43,820 nt of DNA, from NCBI GenBank assembly GCA_018262505.1, contig JAGSYV010000020.1, forward strand, positions 1-43,820, given 5' to 3'. Below, piece by piece: positions 16,422-25,009 of the stretch; within the stretch, counting starts at the first letter, position 1; every line of letters starts with the position of its first letter. The position numbers and the translations under genes are program-made. The stretch comes from Pseudomonadota bacterium. Lineage in GTDB: Bacteria; Pseudomonadota; Alphaproteobacteria; Rhizobiales; Pleomorphomonadaceae. The notes below the pieces were generated by a model. That model was given only the letters and a program-made list of their open reading frames with translations, was not told the origin of the DNA and ran no database searches.

Positions 16422-17336
16422 ATGTCCAACATCATTGCCGCCGGATTCAGCGCCAGTTCCCAGGACGGCGAGATCGATAGCCTGGGTGAGGACCTCTCCC
16501 GGCTGGTCGCCATCGGCGCCGATGCGGCTGAACTCGGCCTCAGCGGCATCGATCTGGTCGCCGGAGGGCGGATCATCGGCGACCGGCTGCGTCGGCTTGC
16601 TGCCATGACGGCGCGCTTGCCGCTACGCTACAGCGTGCACGGTCTGGTGTCCTCTAATTTCATGGATCCGGAGACCCTGCCCTTGCAGCTTGCCGCCGCC
16701 AAGGCCCTGGTCGAGGTCTGCGACCGCATCGACGCCCGCGTTCTGGTGCAGCACGGAGGCGAACTGCGATCGGAGCAGATCAAAGAACGTGCCGGCGCCG
16801 ACGCACGCCAGCGAGAGGCGCTTCTGGAACTCGCAGAGTTCGCCCGCCGCTATGATGTGCGCATTGCCTTGGAAAACATCTTCACGACCGTGGAAGGACA
16901 GTATCGGCAGGCGCCGGCTCAACTGGCCGCGACCGTCAGGGAGATCGATCACCCCAACCTGATGGCGCTCATCGACTTCAGCCATGCTTACATCGAAGCG
17001 ACCTATCGCGGGCTCGACTTCAATGCGGAACTGGCAGCCATGGCGCCCGTCACCGGCCATCTTCACCTGCATGATAGTTTCGGCCGGCCGATCGGCCGCT
17101 TCAAACCCTTCTATCCCCAGGAGGCCACCGCGCTTGGGCTCGGCGACCTGCATATGCCGCTCGGCTGGGGCGACATCGACTGGGAAACCGTGTTCGCCGA
17201 AATCGACGTACTGCCGGACACCTTCCTGATCATGGAGATCGAAGCCCGCTACCGCTCGGAACAGCCGGAATCGCTGGCGATCGCCCGGCGGCTTATTGAT
17301 ATCAACGCCGACAGGGCGCGAAAAGCAGCTGAATAA
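16422..17336 (+). CDS. Sugar phosphate isomerase/epimerase-like TIM barrel
   Basis: This 304-residue xylose-isomerase-like (AP endonuclease 2 fold) TIM barrel has potential metal ligands E in IALENIF, D/H in LIDFSHAY, H in HLHLHD and E in LIMEIEAR. Such enzymes isomerise or epimerise keto-sugars or inositol derivatives with a divalent metal. The substrate cannot be read from the sequence. It is divergent from the dehydrogenase with 271 bases between them. It is monocistronic and ends before a hairpin at 17345. Confidence 0.82.
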   Translation: MSNIIAAGFSASSQDGEIDSLGEDLSRLVAIGADAAELGLSGIDLVAGGRIIGDRLRRLAAMTARLPLRYSVHGLVSSNFMDPETLPLQLAAAKALVEVCDRIDARVLVQHGGELRSEQIKERAGADARQREALLELAEFARRYDVRIALENIFTTVEGQYRQAPAQLAATVREIDHPNLMALIDFSHAYIEATYRGLDFNAELAAMAPVTGHLHLHDSFGRPIGRFKPFYPQEATALGLGDLHMPLGWGDIDWETVFAEIDVLPDTFLIMEIEARYRSEQPESLAIARRLIDINADRARKAAE

Positions 17337-17344
17337 TACAACAA

Positions 17345-17370
17345 GGAGGCGCCGGACTTCCGACGCCTCC
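17345..17370 (+). terminator. Hairpin after the isomerase-like gene
   Basis: GGAGGCG and CGCCTCC form a 7-bp stem with a 12-base loop, starting eight bases after the stop codon. It lacks a T-run. It sits between two convergent genes and may serve both. Confidence 0.5.
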
Positions 17371-17404
17371 CAGTACGAAGGACCTGCGTTCTGCTCACAG
17401 CTTA

Positions 17405-17746
17405 TCAGCCGAAGGTGAATGTGAATTCCTGGGTCCCGAGATGACCGGTTCCAGTCCCGCGCGTTCCGGTCGATACAAAACTAAACGAACCGCTTCGTCC
17501 ATCCTTACAGGTGAAGGTGCCCGCACCATCTCGGTGAGACACATAGACAAACGTTCCCTTACACTGCTTTCCCTTTGTACTGTTCAGTTCCAGCGTGCCG
17601 GCGCCGTCGATATATCCGGTGGCCTTACCTGAAAAGGTCTCGTCACCCGTTGTCATCTGCCCCGTTACAGGCAGCGTCATCGAACAGCCCGCCGTGGCCA
17701 GTCCAAAGGCCAGCACGGACACCAATTTCCCCCAAGCTCTCATCAT
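17405..17746 (-). CDS. Small lipoprotein, unknown
   Basis: This 113-residue protein has a lipoprotein signal peptide (LVSVLAFGLATAGC, lipobox ATAGC with lipidated Cys near residue 21). The mature part is rich in Gly, Thr and Ser and predicted beta (GKATGYIDGAGTLEL, GTFTCKDGRSGSFSF). Two further cysteines (KQCKG, FTCKD) could form a disulfide. The start is one of tandem ATGs at 17746/17743 behind GGGGGAG. It is probably an envelope-anchored beta-rich protein of unknown role. Confidence 0.72.
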   Translation of the reverse strand: MMRAWGKLVSVLAFGLATAGCSMTLPVTGQMTTGDETFSGKATGYIDGAGTLELNSTKGKQCKGTFVYVSHRDGAGTFTCKDGRSGSFSFVSTGTRGTGTGHLGTQEFTFTFG

Positions 17747-17849
17747 CACTCCCCCGCTCACTGCACCACCAAATTAGCGTAAGCCCAACGGGATGCAACC
17801 GCGGGGAAGTTCCCCATGAGGTTATGCCTAACCACTTTCAAACGACGCG

Positions 17850-19205
17850 TCAGAACACCTTTAGCCCGTTCAGAAGCACGATGGCGATGGCCACCGGCGC
17901 CACGAAGCGGACCAGAAAGAACGCACTCCGGATCGCGATGCGATTGATCGGCGACCCGGCCTCCGCGAGCCGCTTTTCCGGGGCGGCCAGACCATAGACC
18001 CAGCCGACGAACAGGCAAATCAGGATGCCGCCGACCGGAAGCAGAATGTTCGAACTCAGGAAGTCGAAGAGATCGAACGGGTTGAGACCGAAGATCTTCC
18101 AATTGGCCGTCACGCTCTGCGAGAGCGCGGCGGGCACGCCAAGCACCGCGATCATGGCAATCGTGCAGATCGCGGCTGTTTTCCTCGGCAGGCGGAAGCG
18201 CTCCGACAGAATGGCCACCACCACTTCCAGCAGGGACAGGATGGCGCCGACGCTGGCAATCGCCGTCAGCACGAAGAACAGCGTCATGAATACGATGCCG
18301 CCAGGCATCGAGGTGAACACGGCCGGAATGGTCATGAACACCAGCGACGGACCGGCTGCCGGCTCGAAGCCGAAGGCGAACACCGCCGGAAAGATGGCGA
18401 TGCCGGCCAGCAGCGATACCGACAGATCCGCGAACACCACCCGCGTCGCCGTGGCGGCGATGTTCTGATTTTCTCGGAAATAGCTGCCATAGGTCAGCAT
18501 GGTGCCCATTCCGAGCGACAGCTTGAAGAAGGCGAGCCCAAGCGCCGTCAGCATCACCGCCGGGGTGATCTTGCTAAAGTCGGGATTGAACAGGAAAGCC
18601 AGTCCCTGCCCGGCCCCCGACAGCGTCAGGCTGCGCACGCACAGGATCAGCAGCAGAATGAAGAGCAGTGGCATAAGCCGGCGCGTCACCGCCTCGATCC
18701 CCTTCGAAACGCCGAAGGCGATGATGAACCCGGTAAACCCCAGCACCACCCACTGCCAGATGAGCGACGACCACGGATTGGAAACCATCTGGCCGAACAC
18801 CACTTCGGCCGCCTTGGGATCAGTGGTGGCAATCTCGCCAGTCAACGATTTGAAGATGTAGGCGTAAACCCATCCGGCCACCTCGGAATAGAAGGCCATG
18901 ATGAGGAGCGCCGCCAGGAACCCCATCCAGCCGATCGCTTTCCACCACCACTGGTTCTTCGGCGCGAGCTTCTCGAAGGTGGAAATCGCATCCGCTCGCG
19001 CCGTCCTGCCGAGCATGATCTCCGAAATCATCACCGGCAGACCGACGATGACGGTAGCCGCGAGATAGACCAGCAGAAACCCGGCGCCGCCGTTGGTGCC
19101 GGTCAACGATGGAAACTTCCAGATATTGCCAAGACCCACGGCCGACCCAAGGGTGGCCATGAGTGCGCCGAACGTGCTGGTAAACCCGTCGCGACCTTGA
19201 GACAT
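17850..19205 (-). CDS. Sodium-dependent NSS-family transporter
   Basis: This 451-residue member of the neurotransmitter:sodium symporter family carries the family signature in helix 1 (LGSAVGLGNIWKFP). About 11-12 membrane helices of the LeuT fold follow, with GMGTMLTYGSYFRE and ASVGAILSLLEVVVA as conserved stretches. Bacterial members import amino acids or related solutes with sodium. The start at 19205 (MSQGRDGFTSTFG) follows a GCGGAA site; the frame extends to 19343 without homology. It is probably monocistronic. The 229 bases upstream hold no signal I recognise. Confidence 0.92.
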   Translation of the reverse strand: MSQGRDGFTSTFGALMATLGSAVGLGNIWKFPSLTGTNGGAGFLLVYLAATVIVGLPVMISEIMLGRTARADAISTFEKLAPKNQWWWKAIGWMGFLAALLIMAFYSEVAGWVYAYIFKSLTGEIATTDPKAAEVVFGQMVSNPWSSLIWQWVVLGFTGFIIAFGVSKGIEAVTRRLMPLLFILLLILCVRSLTLSGAGQGLAFLFNPDFSKITPAVMLTALGLAFFKLSLGMGTMLTYGSYFRENQNIAATATRVVFADLSVSLLAGIAIFPAVFAFGFEPAAGPSLVFMTIPAVFTSMPGGIVFMTLFFVLTAIASVGAILSLLEVVVAILSERFRLPRKTAAICTIAMIAVLGVPAALSQSVTANWKIFGLNPFDLFDFLSSNILLPVGGILICLFVGWVYGLAAPEKRLAEAGSPINRIAIRSAFFLVRFVAPVAIAIVLLNGLKVF

Positions 19206-19434
19206 TTCCGCTTCGCCCCCTGCATTTTTATTGGATTGAGTGAAGCTATCGGTCAGGGACGGAATGCGTTCAAGAGAGGGGGCACACCACCTTCGGACCA
19301 TCCTGTGCAAAAGTTGGGGACAGCGCCCAGCGTCGTGCAGCATTTCCAGCGATTTGACGGAGTAAACGCCGGACCAGTCCGAAGCCTAGCGCCGTCGTTC
19401 TCGGTTCCGAACGTGAGGGGTAACCACAGCCCAC

Positions 19435-21171
19435 TCAGTTCACGAAAGGTGGCAACAGGGCAGCTTGCTGGCGATCCCGTTCAGCGCTGACGATCGCGTG
19501 CGCCTGTTCGTCGGGAATACCAACGGCGGCAAGGGCGGCTTCGGAGAGCTGCAGGCTGGCCTCAAGGGGTAACAGCACGACTTTGGTAGCCCCTACCGCC
19601 AGCAACAGCCGGGCGTGCTGGGTATCGTAAGCGCGAGCAAAAATCGGGAGGTCCGGCCATTCCGCCCTGGCGACGCGAACGACGTCGGCCACCGCAGCGG
19701 TGTCGTTCATGGTGACGACCAGCGCCGCCGCCCGGCCGGTTCCCAGCCGCTTGAGTAGCGACCGGTGAATCGCGTTGCCCCAGTGGATGGCAACACCAGC
19801 CTTGCGCAGCCCTCCTACGATGAGCGCATCTGAATCAACGGCAGCGATAGGGATGCCCGCTTCGGCCAGCGCCCCGCCGACAGCCCGGCCGACGCGGCCA
19901 TAGCCCGCGATCACGACATGGCCATCTTCGCCTTCCGGCGGCAGATCTGGGACCGGCTTTTCATCGTGTGGGAGGTGCAGCACGATGCGGCTTGTAATCG
20001 CGCTGACCGTGGGTGCCGACAGCATGGAAAGCCCGACCACCACGACGATCAGACTGCTGGTCTCCGGCGTTATCAAACCAAAGCCGTTGGCGAGACCGAC
20101 CACGACAAAGACGAATTCGCTGCCACCGGCGAGCAGAAGCGACAGTTCGACCGTCAATGGTTTCGGGAGCCCGATCGCTCGACCGATGATCAGCAACAAG
20201 GCGGCTTTGATTGCCAGGAAGCCGACCAGCGCGCCGAGATACAGCAGAGGTGCCGCGACCACGCGATCAAGATCGATGCCAAGCCCGACCGACACAAAGA
20301 AAACGCCGAGCAGCAAGCCTTTCACCGGCTCGATATCAACCGCGATCTGGTGACGGTATTCGGTTTCGGAAACAAGAAGGCCGGCGAGAAAGGCCCCGAG
20401 GGCCAGCGACAGGCCGATCGTTTCGGTAAGGACGGCTGTGCCGATGGCCGTAACGAGGACCGCCGCCAGGAACAGTTCGCGGATGCCGGTGGCGATCACC
20501 ATCCGGAACAGGCGGCGAAGAAGCAGGCGTCCGAGCGCCATGATCACGGCAATGGCGATCGACGCCTTGATGACCGCGAACACAAGGTCAAGAAGCACCG
20601 CCCCTCCGCCCGGATTGCCGAAGGCCTGCGTCATCAAGAGGATCAGAACAACCGTCAGATCCTGAAACAACAGGATGGCCAGTGCCGAACGACCTAGGCG
20701 GCTGCCGACAGCGCCGCGTTCGGTGAGAATCTGCATGACGATGGCGGTCGACGACATCGAAAGGGCGGAGCCGACCACCACAGCGGCCGGCAGCGTCAGG
20801 CCGAACGCCAGCAGCAGGGCGGCCATCACCGTCGCCGTGGCGATCACCTGAATGCTGCCAAGGCCGAAGACGCGAACGCGCATTGCCCACAGCCGGTCGA
20901 GAGACAGGTCGAGGCCAATCATGAACAGCAGGAAAACCAAGCCGAGTTCGGACAGGAGGGCAATGCCGGCACGGTCGGTGATCAGGAGATAGTCAATGCT
21001 AGGCAGACTGCCGGAAAAGCGTCCAAGCCCGCCGGGACCGAGCAACATGCCGATGCCGAGGAAGCCGATGATCGGGCTGATCCGCATGCGGTGTATGAAC
21101 GGAAGCACGATACCGGCGGCCGCCAAAAACACAACCGTTTCGCGAAGGTCGAGCGCGGCCTCAGCCGTCAT
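19435..21171 (-). CDS. Kef-type cation/proton antiporter with TrkA-N domain
   Basis: This 578-residue CPA2 antiporter has about 12 membrane helices (1-390; LLFLLFMIGLDLSL-like core and SLALGAFLAGLLVSETEYRHQ). A cytosolic Rossmann RCK/TrkA-N domain (about 408-530) follows with the nucleotide motif HVVIAGYGRVGRAV. The family includes KefB/KefC and YbaL, which exchange potassium for protons. There is no adjacent KefF/KefG ancillary subunit. The start at 21171 gives the family's normal N-terminus. Confidence 0.9.
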   Translation of the reverse strand: MTAEAALDLRETVVFLAAAGIVLPFIHRMRISPIIGFLGIGMLLGPGGLGRFSGSLPSIDYLLITDRAGIALLSELGLVFLLFMIGLDLSLDRLWAMRVRVFGLGSIQVIATATVMAALLLAFGLTLPAAVVVGSALSMSSTAIVMQILTERGAVGSRLGRSALAILLFQDLTVVLILLMTQAFGNPGGGAVLLDLVFAVIKASIAIAVIMALGRLLLRRLFRMVIATGIRELFLAAVLVTAIGTAVLTETIGLSLALGAFLAGLLVSETEYRHQIAVDIEPVKGLLLGVFFVSVGLGIDLDRVVAAPLLYLGALVGFLAIKAALLLIIGRAIGLPKPLTVELSLLLAGGSEFVFVVVGLANGFGLITPETSSLIVVVVGLSMLSAPTVSAITSRIVLHLPHDEKPVPDLPPEGEDGHVVIAGYGRVGRAVGGALAEAGIPIAAVDSDALIVGGLRKAGVAIHWGNAIHRSLLKRLGTGRAAALVVTMNDTAAVADVVRVARAEWPDLPIFARAYDTQHARLLLAVGATKVVLLPLEASLQLSEAALAAVGIPDEQAHAIVSAERDRQQAALLPPFVN

Positions 21172-21491
21172 GGAAAAGATCTCCTGTGATCTTGAACCTT
21201 ATCAGGAGGCCGTTGTCGAAGCGATAAGCGGTGGCGGCTTCGCATGTTGGTGACGATGCACGCCAAGCTCGGCACAGGATCGGCAACTTCGGAATGCCCA
21301 CCATCACACAACGCAGCGGGCCACGTCACAACTCAAACCCACAGCAAGCGAAACGGCTGCCTGAGTCAATGCACCAAGCGCTTGAGGCCGCCCTGAAAAG
21401 TCCGCAATCTTTCCACGCCAAGCCCTGAAAGCTGTAAGCAACATGTAAGGCTGGAACATCATCGTCTCCACAACGCAACAAGCGAGACACG
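21172..21491. other. Intergenic promoter region before the 21.5-26.4 kb cluster
   Basis: These 320 bases separate the divergent antiporter and 'hemolysin'-family genes. No convincing reading frame is present. The notable element is the TGTAAG direct repeat at 21433-21449, listed separately. The last 60 bases are AT-richer than the surroundings. Confidence 0.6.
21433..21449 (+). promoter_or_regulatory. Direct repeat TGTAAG-N5-TGTAAG, predicted response-regulator site
   Basis: Two identical hexamers are spaced five bases apart, giving an 11-base period. They end 42 bases before the first start codon of the biosynthesis-like operon. OmpR-family regulators bind such head-to-tail half-sites as dimers; PmrA/QseB-type sites have the same hexamer-N5-hexamer layout. 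The only such regulator encoded close by is at 27700-28377, at the other end of the same cluster. I infer that it activates this promoter. I saw no second copy elsewhere in the window. Confidence 0.55.
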
Positions 21492-22079
21492 ATGATGAGA
21501 ACATCAGTTCTAGTCGATGATGATGACGCTCGGCGCCCCGATTTGGAGGAATTTATCAGAGATATTTACTACAAAACATATTCCGCAAAGCCAGCTAAAC
21601 TGCCGAAAAATCTTCTTGCAAGATATAATGGTCTCGGAGAAATCCTTTGCGCGGCCGGCTTAAGGACGCCAAAGGACGGCTTCTTTTCGGAGTGCTACCT
21701 TGATCAGCCGATCGAACGAACGCTGGCCACGGCGACCGGGATCAATGTCCGGCGCGCCGACATTTGCGAAGTCACGACGTTGGTCAGCCAATCGGCCCAC
21801 GAGACGGGCGACTTCATCGACGATCTCGCGTCGCAAATTGCCGATCTCGGGTTCCGGTGGTCCTTCTATACGCTGACAAATCGCCTCGCCCTGCTGCTGA
21901 AACGCAAGGGACTGTCGCCGATCGACCTTGCCCCCGCCGAGGCGCGCCGAGTTGCCTCACCCGAGACTTGGGGGCGCTACTATCTGACGTCCCCCCGCGT
22001 ATTCGCCGTTTCAGTCGAGCACCTCAGGGCTCGCGTAATCTCCGCCGGAGGCGCCTTTGACCATGCAATCGCTATTTGA
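21492..22079 (+). CDS. 'Thermostable hemolysin'-family protein, GNAT/LuxI-like
   Basis: This 195-residue protein resembles the thermostable (delta-VPH-type) hemolysin family. The landmarks are FFSECYLDQPIERTLATATG (about 65-85), then an ICEVTTLVSQSAHETGDFIDDLASQI block and FRWSFYTLTNRLALLLKRKGLSPIDLAPA (about 130-160). That order, a glutamate/strand block then a helix then ...FTxTNxLxxLLxRxGL, resembles acyltransferases of the GNAT/autoinducer-synthase type. No signal peptide or pore-forming feature is visible. I therefore read it as an acyl-transfer-like enzyme, which is inference. The first ~50 residues use AT-rich codons. It overlaps the ligase gene by 17 bases. Confidence 0.75.
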   Translation: MMRTSVLVDDDDARRPDLEEFIRDIYYKTYSAKPAKLPKNLLARYNGLGEILCAAGLRTPKDGFFSECYLDQPIERTLATATGINVRRADICEVTTLVSQSAHETGDFIDDLASQIADLGFRWSFYTLTNRLALLLKRKGLSPIDLAPAEARRVASPETWGRYYLTSPRVFAVSVEHLRARVISAGGAFDHAIAI

Positions 22080-23520
22080 CTCGCTGTTCGACAACGCCAG
22101 TGTCGATGGCGCGGCGAGGGCCTTCGCCGATGCGGAACACGACCTCAACAGGCACGAGTTCCTGGCAGCCGTGAGCAATCTCGCCAGGCAGCTCCAGCGA
22201 ATGCCTCGGGTCGTCGGCATCCTGATGCCCAACGGCGTCACCTGGGCGGTCACTGTCATCGCCGCCGCCGCCGCGGGAAAGACCATCGTGCCGTTGCCGA
22301 CCTTCTTCAGCCCGGCACAGATCGCCCACATTGTCGCTGACGCCGGCGTTGAACTCATCCTGACCGACGGACGGACCGCAGCGGTGGAAGCCGTGAAGGA
22401 GTTCGCCACCCTCGTCGTCAACATCGACGCCAAAGCACCGGGCGGGCTTGAACCAGCGTCGGACTTCAACGTCATCATCTACACGTCCGGCAGCACGGGA
22501 ACGCCAAAGGGCGTGCGCCTTGGCGAACGGCAAATCGCCTGGTCTACGCGCGCCTTAGCGAAAGCAAGCGAAGCAACCCACGCCGACAGCTACCTTTCCA
22601 TATTGCCGTTGTCGTTGCTTCTCGAAATGCTCGCCGCGATATTCGTCCCCATAACGGTTGGTGGACGGACATTCTTCGATCGAGAGACAGCCGACGCCAT
22701 CGGACGTGGCAACGTCCGCTCGCTGGCCGGTGTTTTCGAGCGTCACAGACCGACGTCGTCGGTCCTCCTGCCGCAACTCCTCAAGATCTGGGTAATGGAA
22801 CTGTCGGCCAAGGGGCAAGCCGCCCCCGCCTCGCTCCGGTTCGTCGCCGTGGGCGGCGCGCCGGTTCCGAAATCGGTCGCGGATCAAGCCGTCTCATTGG
22901 GCATCCCCATCCACGAGGGCTACGGTCTCTCCGAGTGCTGTTCCGTGGTCGCCCTGAACCCTCCTCGAGCCAGGGTGGCAGGAACCGTCGGTCGACCGCT
23001 CGTCGGTCTTGATGTCACCATTGAGGACGGAGAAATCATCGTCTCCGGGCCATCGGTAACGGAAGGCTACCTTGGAAGGCCAGACCATTCCGGCCCGTGG
23101 CGAACCGGCGATCTCGGCCACTTCGATGAAGCTGGCAACCTCGTGGTGCTGGGCCGCAAGGACAATCTGATCATCACCGGCTATGGGCGCAACGTCAGTC
23201 CCGAGTGGGTGGAAACCGCCCTGCTCTCGGATCCACGCCTCGCGCTTGCCTGCATATCCGGCGGGTCGGACCAGCCATTGACCGCCATTCTGGTCCCCGC
23301 CCCGGCGGCGGAGTCCTGGTTCATGATGGCCAGCGAGGCCGATCTGACCGCACTGGTCGACGGGCTGACGTCCGCGCTCCCGTCCTACGCGCGCCCCGAG
23401 CGGGCCATTGCCGTGTCTCTCGCCACCGCGCGGACCGAGCATCTCATCACCGACAACGGCCGTGCTCGCCGTAACGCCGTCTCAGCCTTCCTTTTGGCCC
23501 GCGGCGAACAAGCGGCCTGA
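22063..23520 (+). CDS. Acyl-AMP ligase (ANL superfamily)
   Basis: This 485-residue adenylate-forming enzyme carries P-loop IIYTSGSTGTPKG (about 140-152), EGYGLSE, WRTGDLG and the hinge region GRKDNLIITGYGRNVSPEWVE. It would activate a carboxylic acid as acyl-adenylate with ATP. The usual catalytic lysine near the C-terminus (NGKxxR) is replaced by arginine (NGRARR, about residue 467). At about 485 residues it is slightly short, with an abbreviated region before the P-loop. The ATG at 22063 is 11 bases after GGAGG. A TTG at 22057 has better spacing (five bases) and is a real alternative start. It overlaps the preceding gene. Confidence 0.88.
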   Translation: MQSLFDSLFDNASVDGAARAFADAEHDLNRHEFLAAVSNLARQLQRMPRVVGILMPNGVTWAVTVIAAAAAGKTIVPLPTFFSPAQIAHIVADAGVELILTDGRTAAVEAVKEFATLVVNIDAKAPGGLEPASDFNVIIYTSGSTGTPKGVRLGERQIAWSTRALAKASEATHADSYLSILPLSLLLEMLAAIFVPITVGGRTFFDRETADAIGRGNVRSLAGVFERHRPTSSVLLPQLLKIWVMELSAKGQAAPASLRFVAVGGAPVPKSVADQAVSLGIPIHEGYGLSECCSVVALNPPRARVAGTVGRPLVGLDVTIEDGEIIVSGPSVTEGYLGRPDHSGPWRTGDLGHFDEAGNLVVLGRKDNLIITGYGRNVSPEWVETALLSDPRLALACISGGSDQPLTAILVPAPAAESWFMMASEADLTALVDGLTSALPSYARPERAIAVSLATARTEHLITDNGRARRNAVSAFLLARGEQAA

Positions 23521-23559
23521 AGATACCAAGTTCCAATAAACCCAGGCAAAGGAACGATC

Positions 23560-24228
23560 ATGTCTTTCTACGAACAGCTTCAGCAGGAAACCGCGGTCGA
23601 GCGGCAACGCTTTCTTTCCCTACCGCTCATCCGGCGGGCCATCGCGGAAGGAGCCAGCCGCGAGACCTATCTCGCCTTTCTCGGCGAGGCTTATCACCAC
23701 GTCAGCCATACGTTTCCCTTGCTCGCGTTGGCGGCGTCTCGCACGACCGATGAGCGCTATCAGGACGCGTTGGTCGAATACATGGAAGAAGAGCGCGGCC
23801 ACGAGAAGTGGATCCTCGACGACATCGTGTTTTTCGGTGGCAACGCCGACGCGGTGCGCAAGCGGAATCCGTCGCCGGCAACCATCGCCATGATCGGCTA
23901 CAGCTATTACGCCATCGAGCATGTAAGCCCCTACGCCATGCTCGGCAGCGTTCATGTTCTCGAAGGCATGTCGGTTCTGCTCGCGGACAAACTTGCCGAT
24001 CGCCTGAGCCAGTCCTGGGGACAACAGGACGCCGGCGGTTTCTCCTACCTCCGCTCGCATGGAAGCCTCGACCAGAGCCACGTCGCTTTCTTCCGGGACC
24101 TCATCAACGGCTTCACCGACCCGGTGGTCCAGCGTCTCGTCATCGACAATTCCAAGATTTTCCACCACCTCTACGGCGGTATCTTCCAGGAGATCGATGC
24201 GCGTGAGGGCTTCGCCAATGCGGCCTGA
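23560..24228 (+). CDS. Heme-oxygenase-like diiron oxidase (TenA/UndA-like)
   Basis: This 222-residue all-helical protein of the TenA/heme-oxygenase fold has a ligand pattern fitting a diiron oxidase rather than a thiaminase. Candidate ligands are E43 (GEAYHHVSH), E78 and H81 (EERGH), E135 (VLEGM), and H167, D171 and H174 (HGSLDQSH). UndA, BesC and SznF belong to this superfamily and carry out oxidative decarboxylation, fragmentation or N-oxygenation. Here it directly follows an acyl-AMP ligase, so an activated or free acyl chain is a plausible substrate. The ATG has an AAAGGA site. It overlaps the SDR by 11 bases. Confidence 0.82.
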   Translation: MSFYEQLQQETAVERQRFLSLPLIRRAIAEGASRETYLAFLGEAYHHVSHTFPLLALAASRTTDERYQDALVEYMEEERGHEKWILDDIVFFGGNADAVRKRNPSPATIAMIGYSYYAIEHVSPYAMLGSVHVLEGMSVLLADKLADRLSQSWGQQDAGGFSYLRSHGSLDQSHVAFFRDLINGFTDPVVQRLVIDNSKIFHHLYGGIFQEIDAREGFANAA

Positions 24229-24985
24229 GCCCCCTCTCGTCCTTGTCACCGGCGGCGGCTCGGGCATCGGGCGTGCCTTGGCGCTGGCCGCTGCCCGCAA
24301 CGGGGCCGAAATTGCCTTGTGCGGACGGAGAGCCGACGCGCTTGCCGAGACGGCCGCCCTTCTCGATGGCAGCCACGATACGCTTGTCATTCCAGCCGAT
24401 CTCACCACCTCGGCAGGCCGCGCAAAACTGATCGAGACCATCGGCGATCGGTGGGGCCGGCTGGACATTCTCGTCAACAATGCCGGCATCGTCGAGGGCG
24501 GACCTCACGACGCCTTCAACGACGACGCCGTCGAGCGGCTGATTAAAACCAACGTGCTGGCTCCCATGGCGCTGACGCGAGCGGCTTTCCCGCTGCTCAG
24601 GGCGAGCCGTGCGCGCTCGCCTCGCGTCGTCAACGTCGGTTCGGTGTTCGGCGAAATCGCCTATCCCGAATTCGCCGCTTACTCGGCCAGCAAGTTTGCC
24701 CTGCGCGGCTTCTCGTCGGCCCTGCGAAGGGAGTGGAAGCGCTACGGCATCGAAGTCACCTACGCCGCGCCCCGCGCCACCCGGACCGACGCCGCATCGG
24801 CCTTCGATGACCTCATCGAGAGCCAAGGCATGTCGCTCGACGCGCCCGATGCCGTGGCCAAGCGCATCTGGAAAGCTGTCCGCCAAGGGCGAACAAGCAT
24901 TTACCCAGCAGGCCCCGAACGGCTCTTCATTCTCGTCCAGAGCATGTTTCCCGCTTTGATCGATCGCGTTCTGGCGGCGAAGTGA
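24218..24985 (+). CDS. SDR-family oxidoreductase
   Basis: This 255-residue classical short-chain dehydrogenase has cofactor motif VTGGGSGIGRA, NNAGIV, serine in VNVGSVFGE and the Y-x3-K pair in YSASK. The loop normally holding PG after the active site reads YAAPRATRTDAA. The start at 24218 lies inside the diiron oxidase gene, so the two are coupled; the longer frame back to 24059 is a shadow. It probably reduces or oxidises a carbonyl/alcohol in the pathway set up by the ligase and the diiron oxidase. Confidence 0.87.
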   Translation: MRPEPPLVLVTGGGSGIGRALALAAARNGAEIALCGRRADALAETAALLDGSHDTLVIPADLTTSAGRAKLIETIGDRWGRLDILVNNAGIVEGGPHDAFNDDAVERLIKTNVLAPMALTRAAFPLLRASRARSPRVVNVGSVFGEIAYPEFAAYSASKFALRGFSSALRREWKRYGIEVTYAAPRATRTDAASAFDDLIESQGMSLDAPDAVAKRIWKAVRQGRTSIYPAGPERLFILVQSMFPALIDRVLAAK

Positions 24986-25009
24986 TCCCCAAAAAACGGA
25001 AATTCGACA

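Noticed and set aside
21492..22079. Literal reading as a secreted pore-forming hemolysin
   Set aside because: There is no signal peptide, membrane segment or toxin feature. Context and block pattern point to an acyl-transfer-like enzyme.
23560..24228. Thiaminase II (TenA)
   Set aside because: The TenA active-site cysteines are absent, and an E/H/E/H-D-H metal-ligand pattern and an acyl-ligase neighbour fit a diiron oxidase better.
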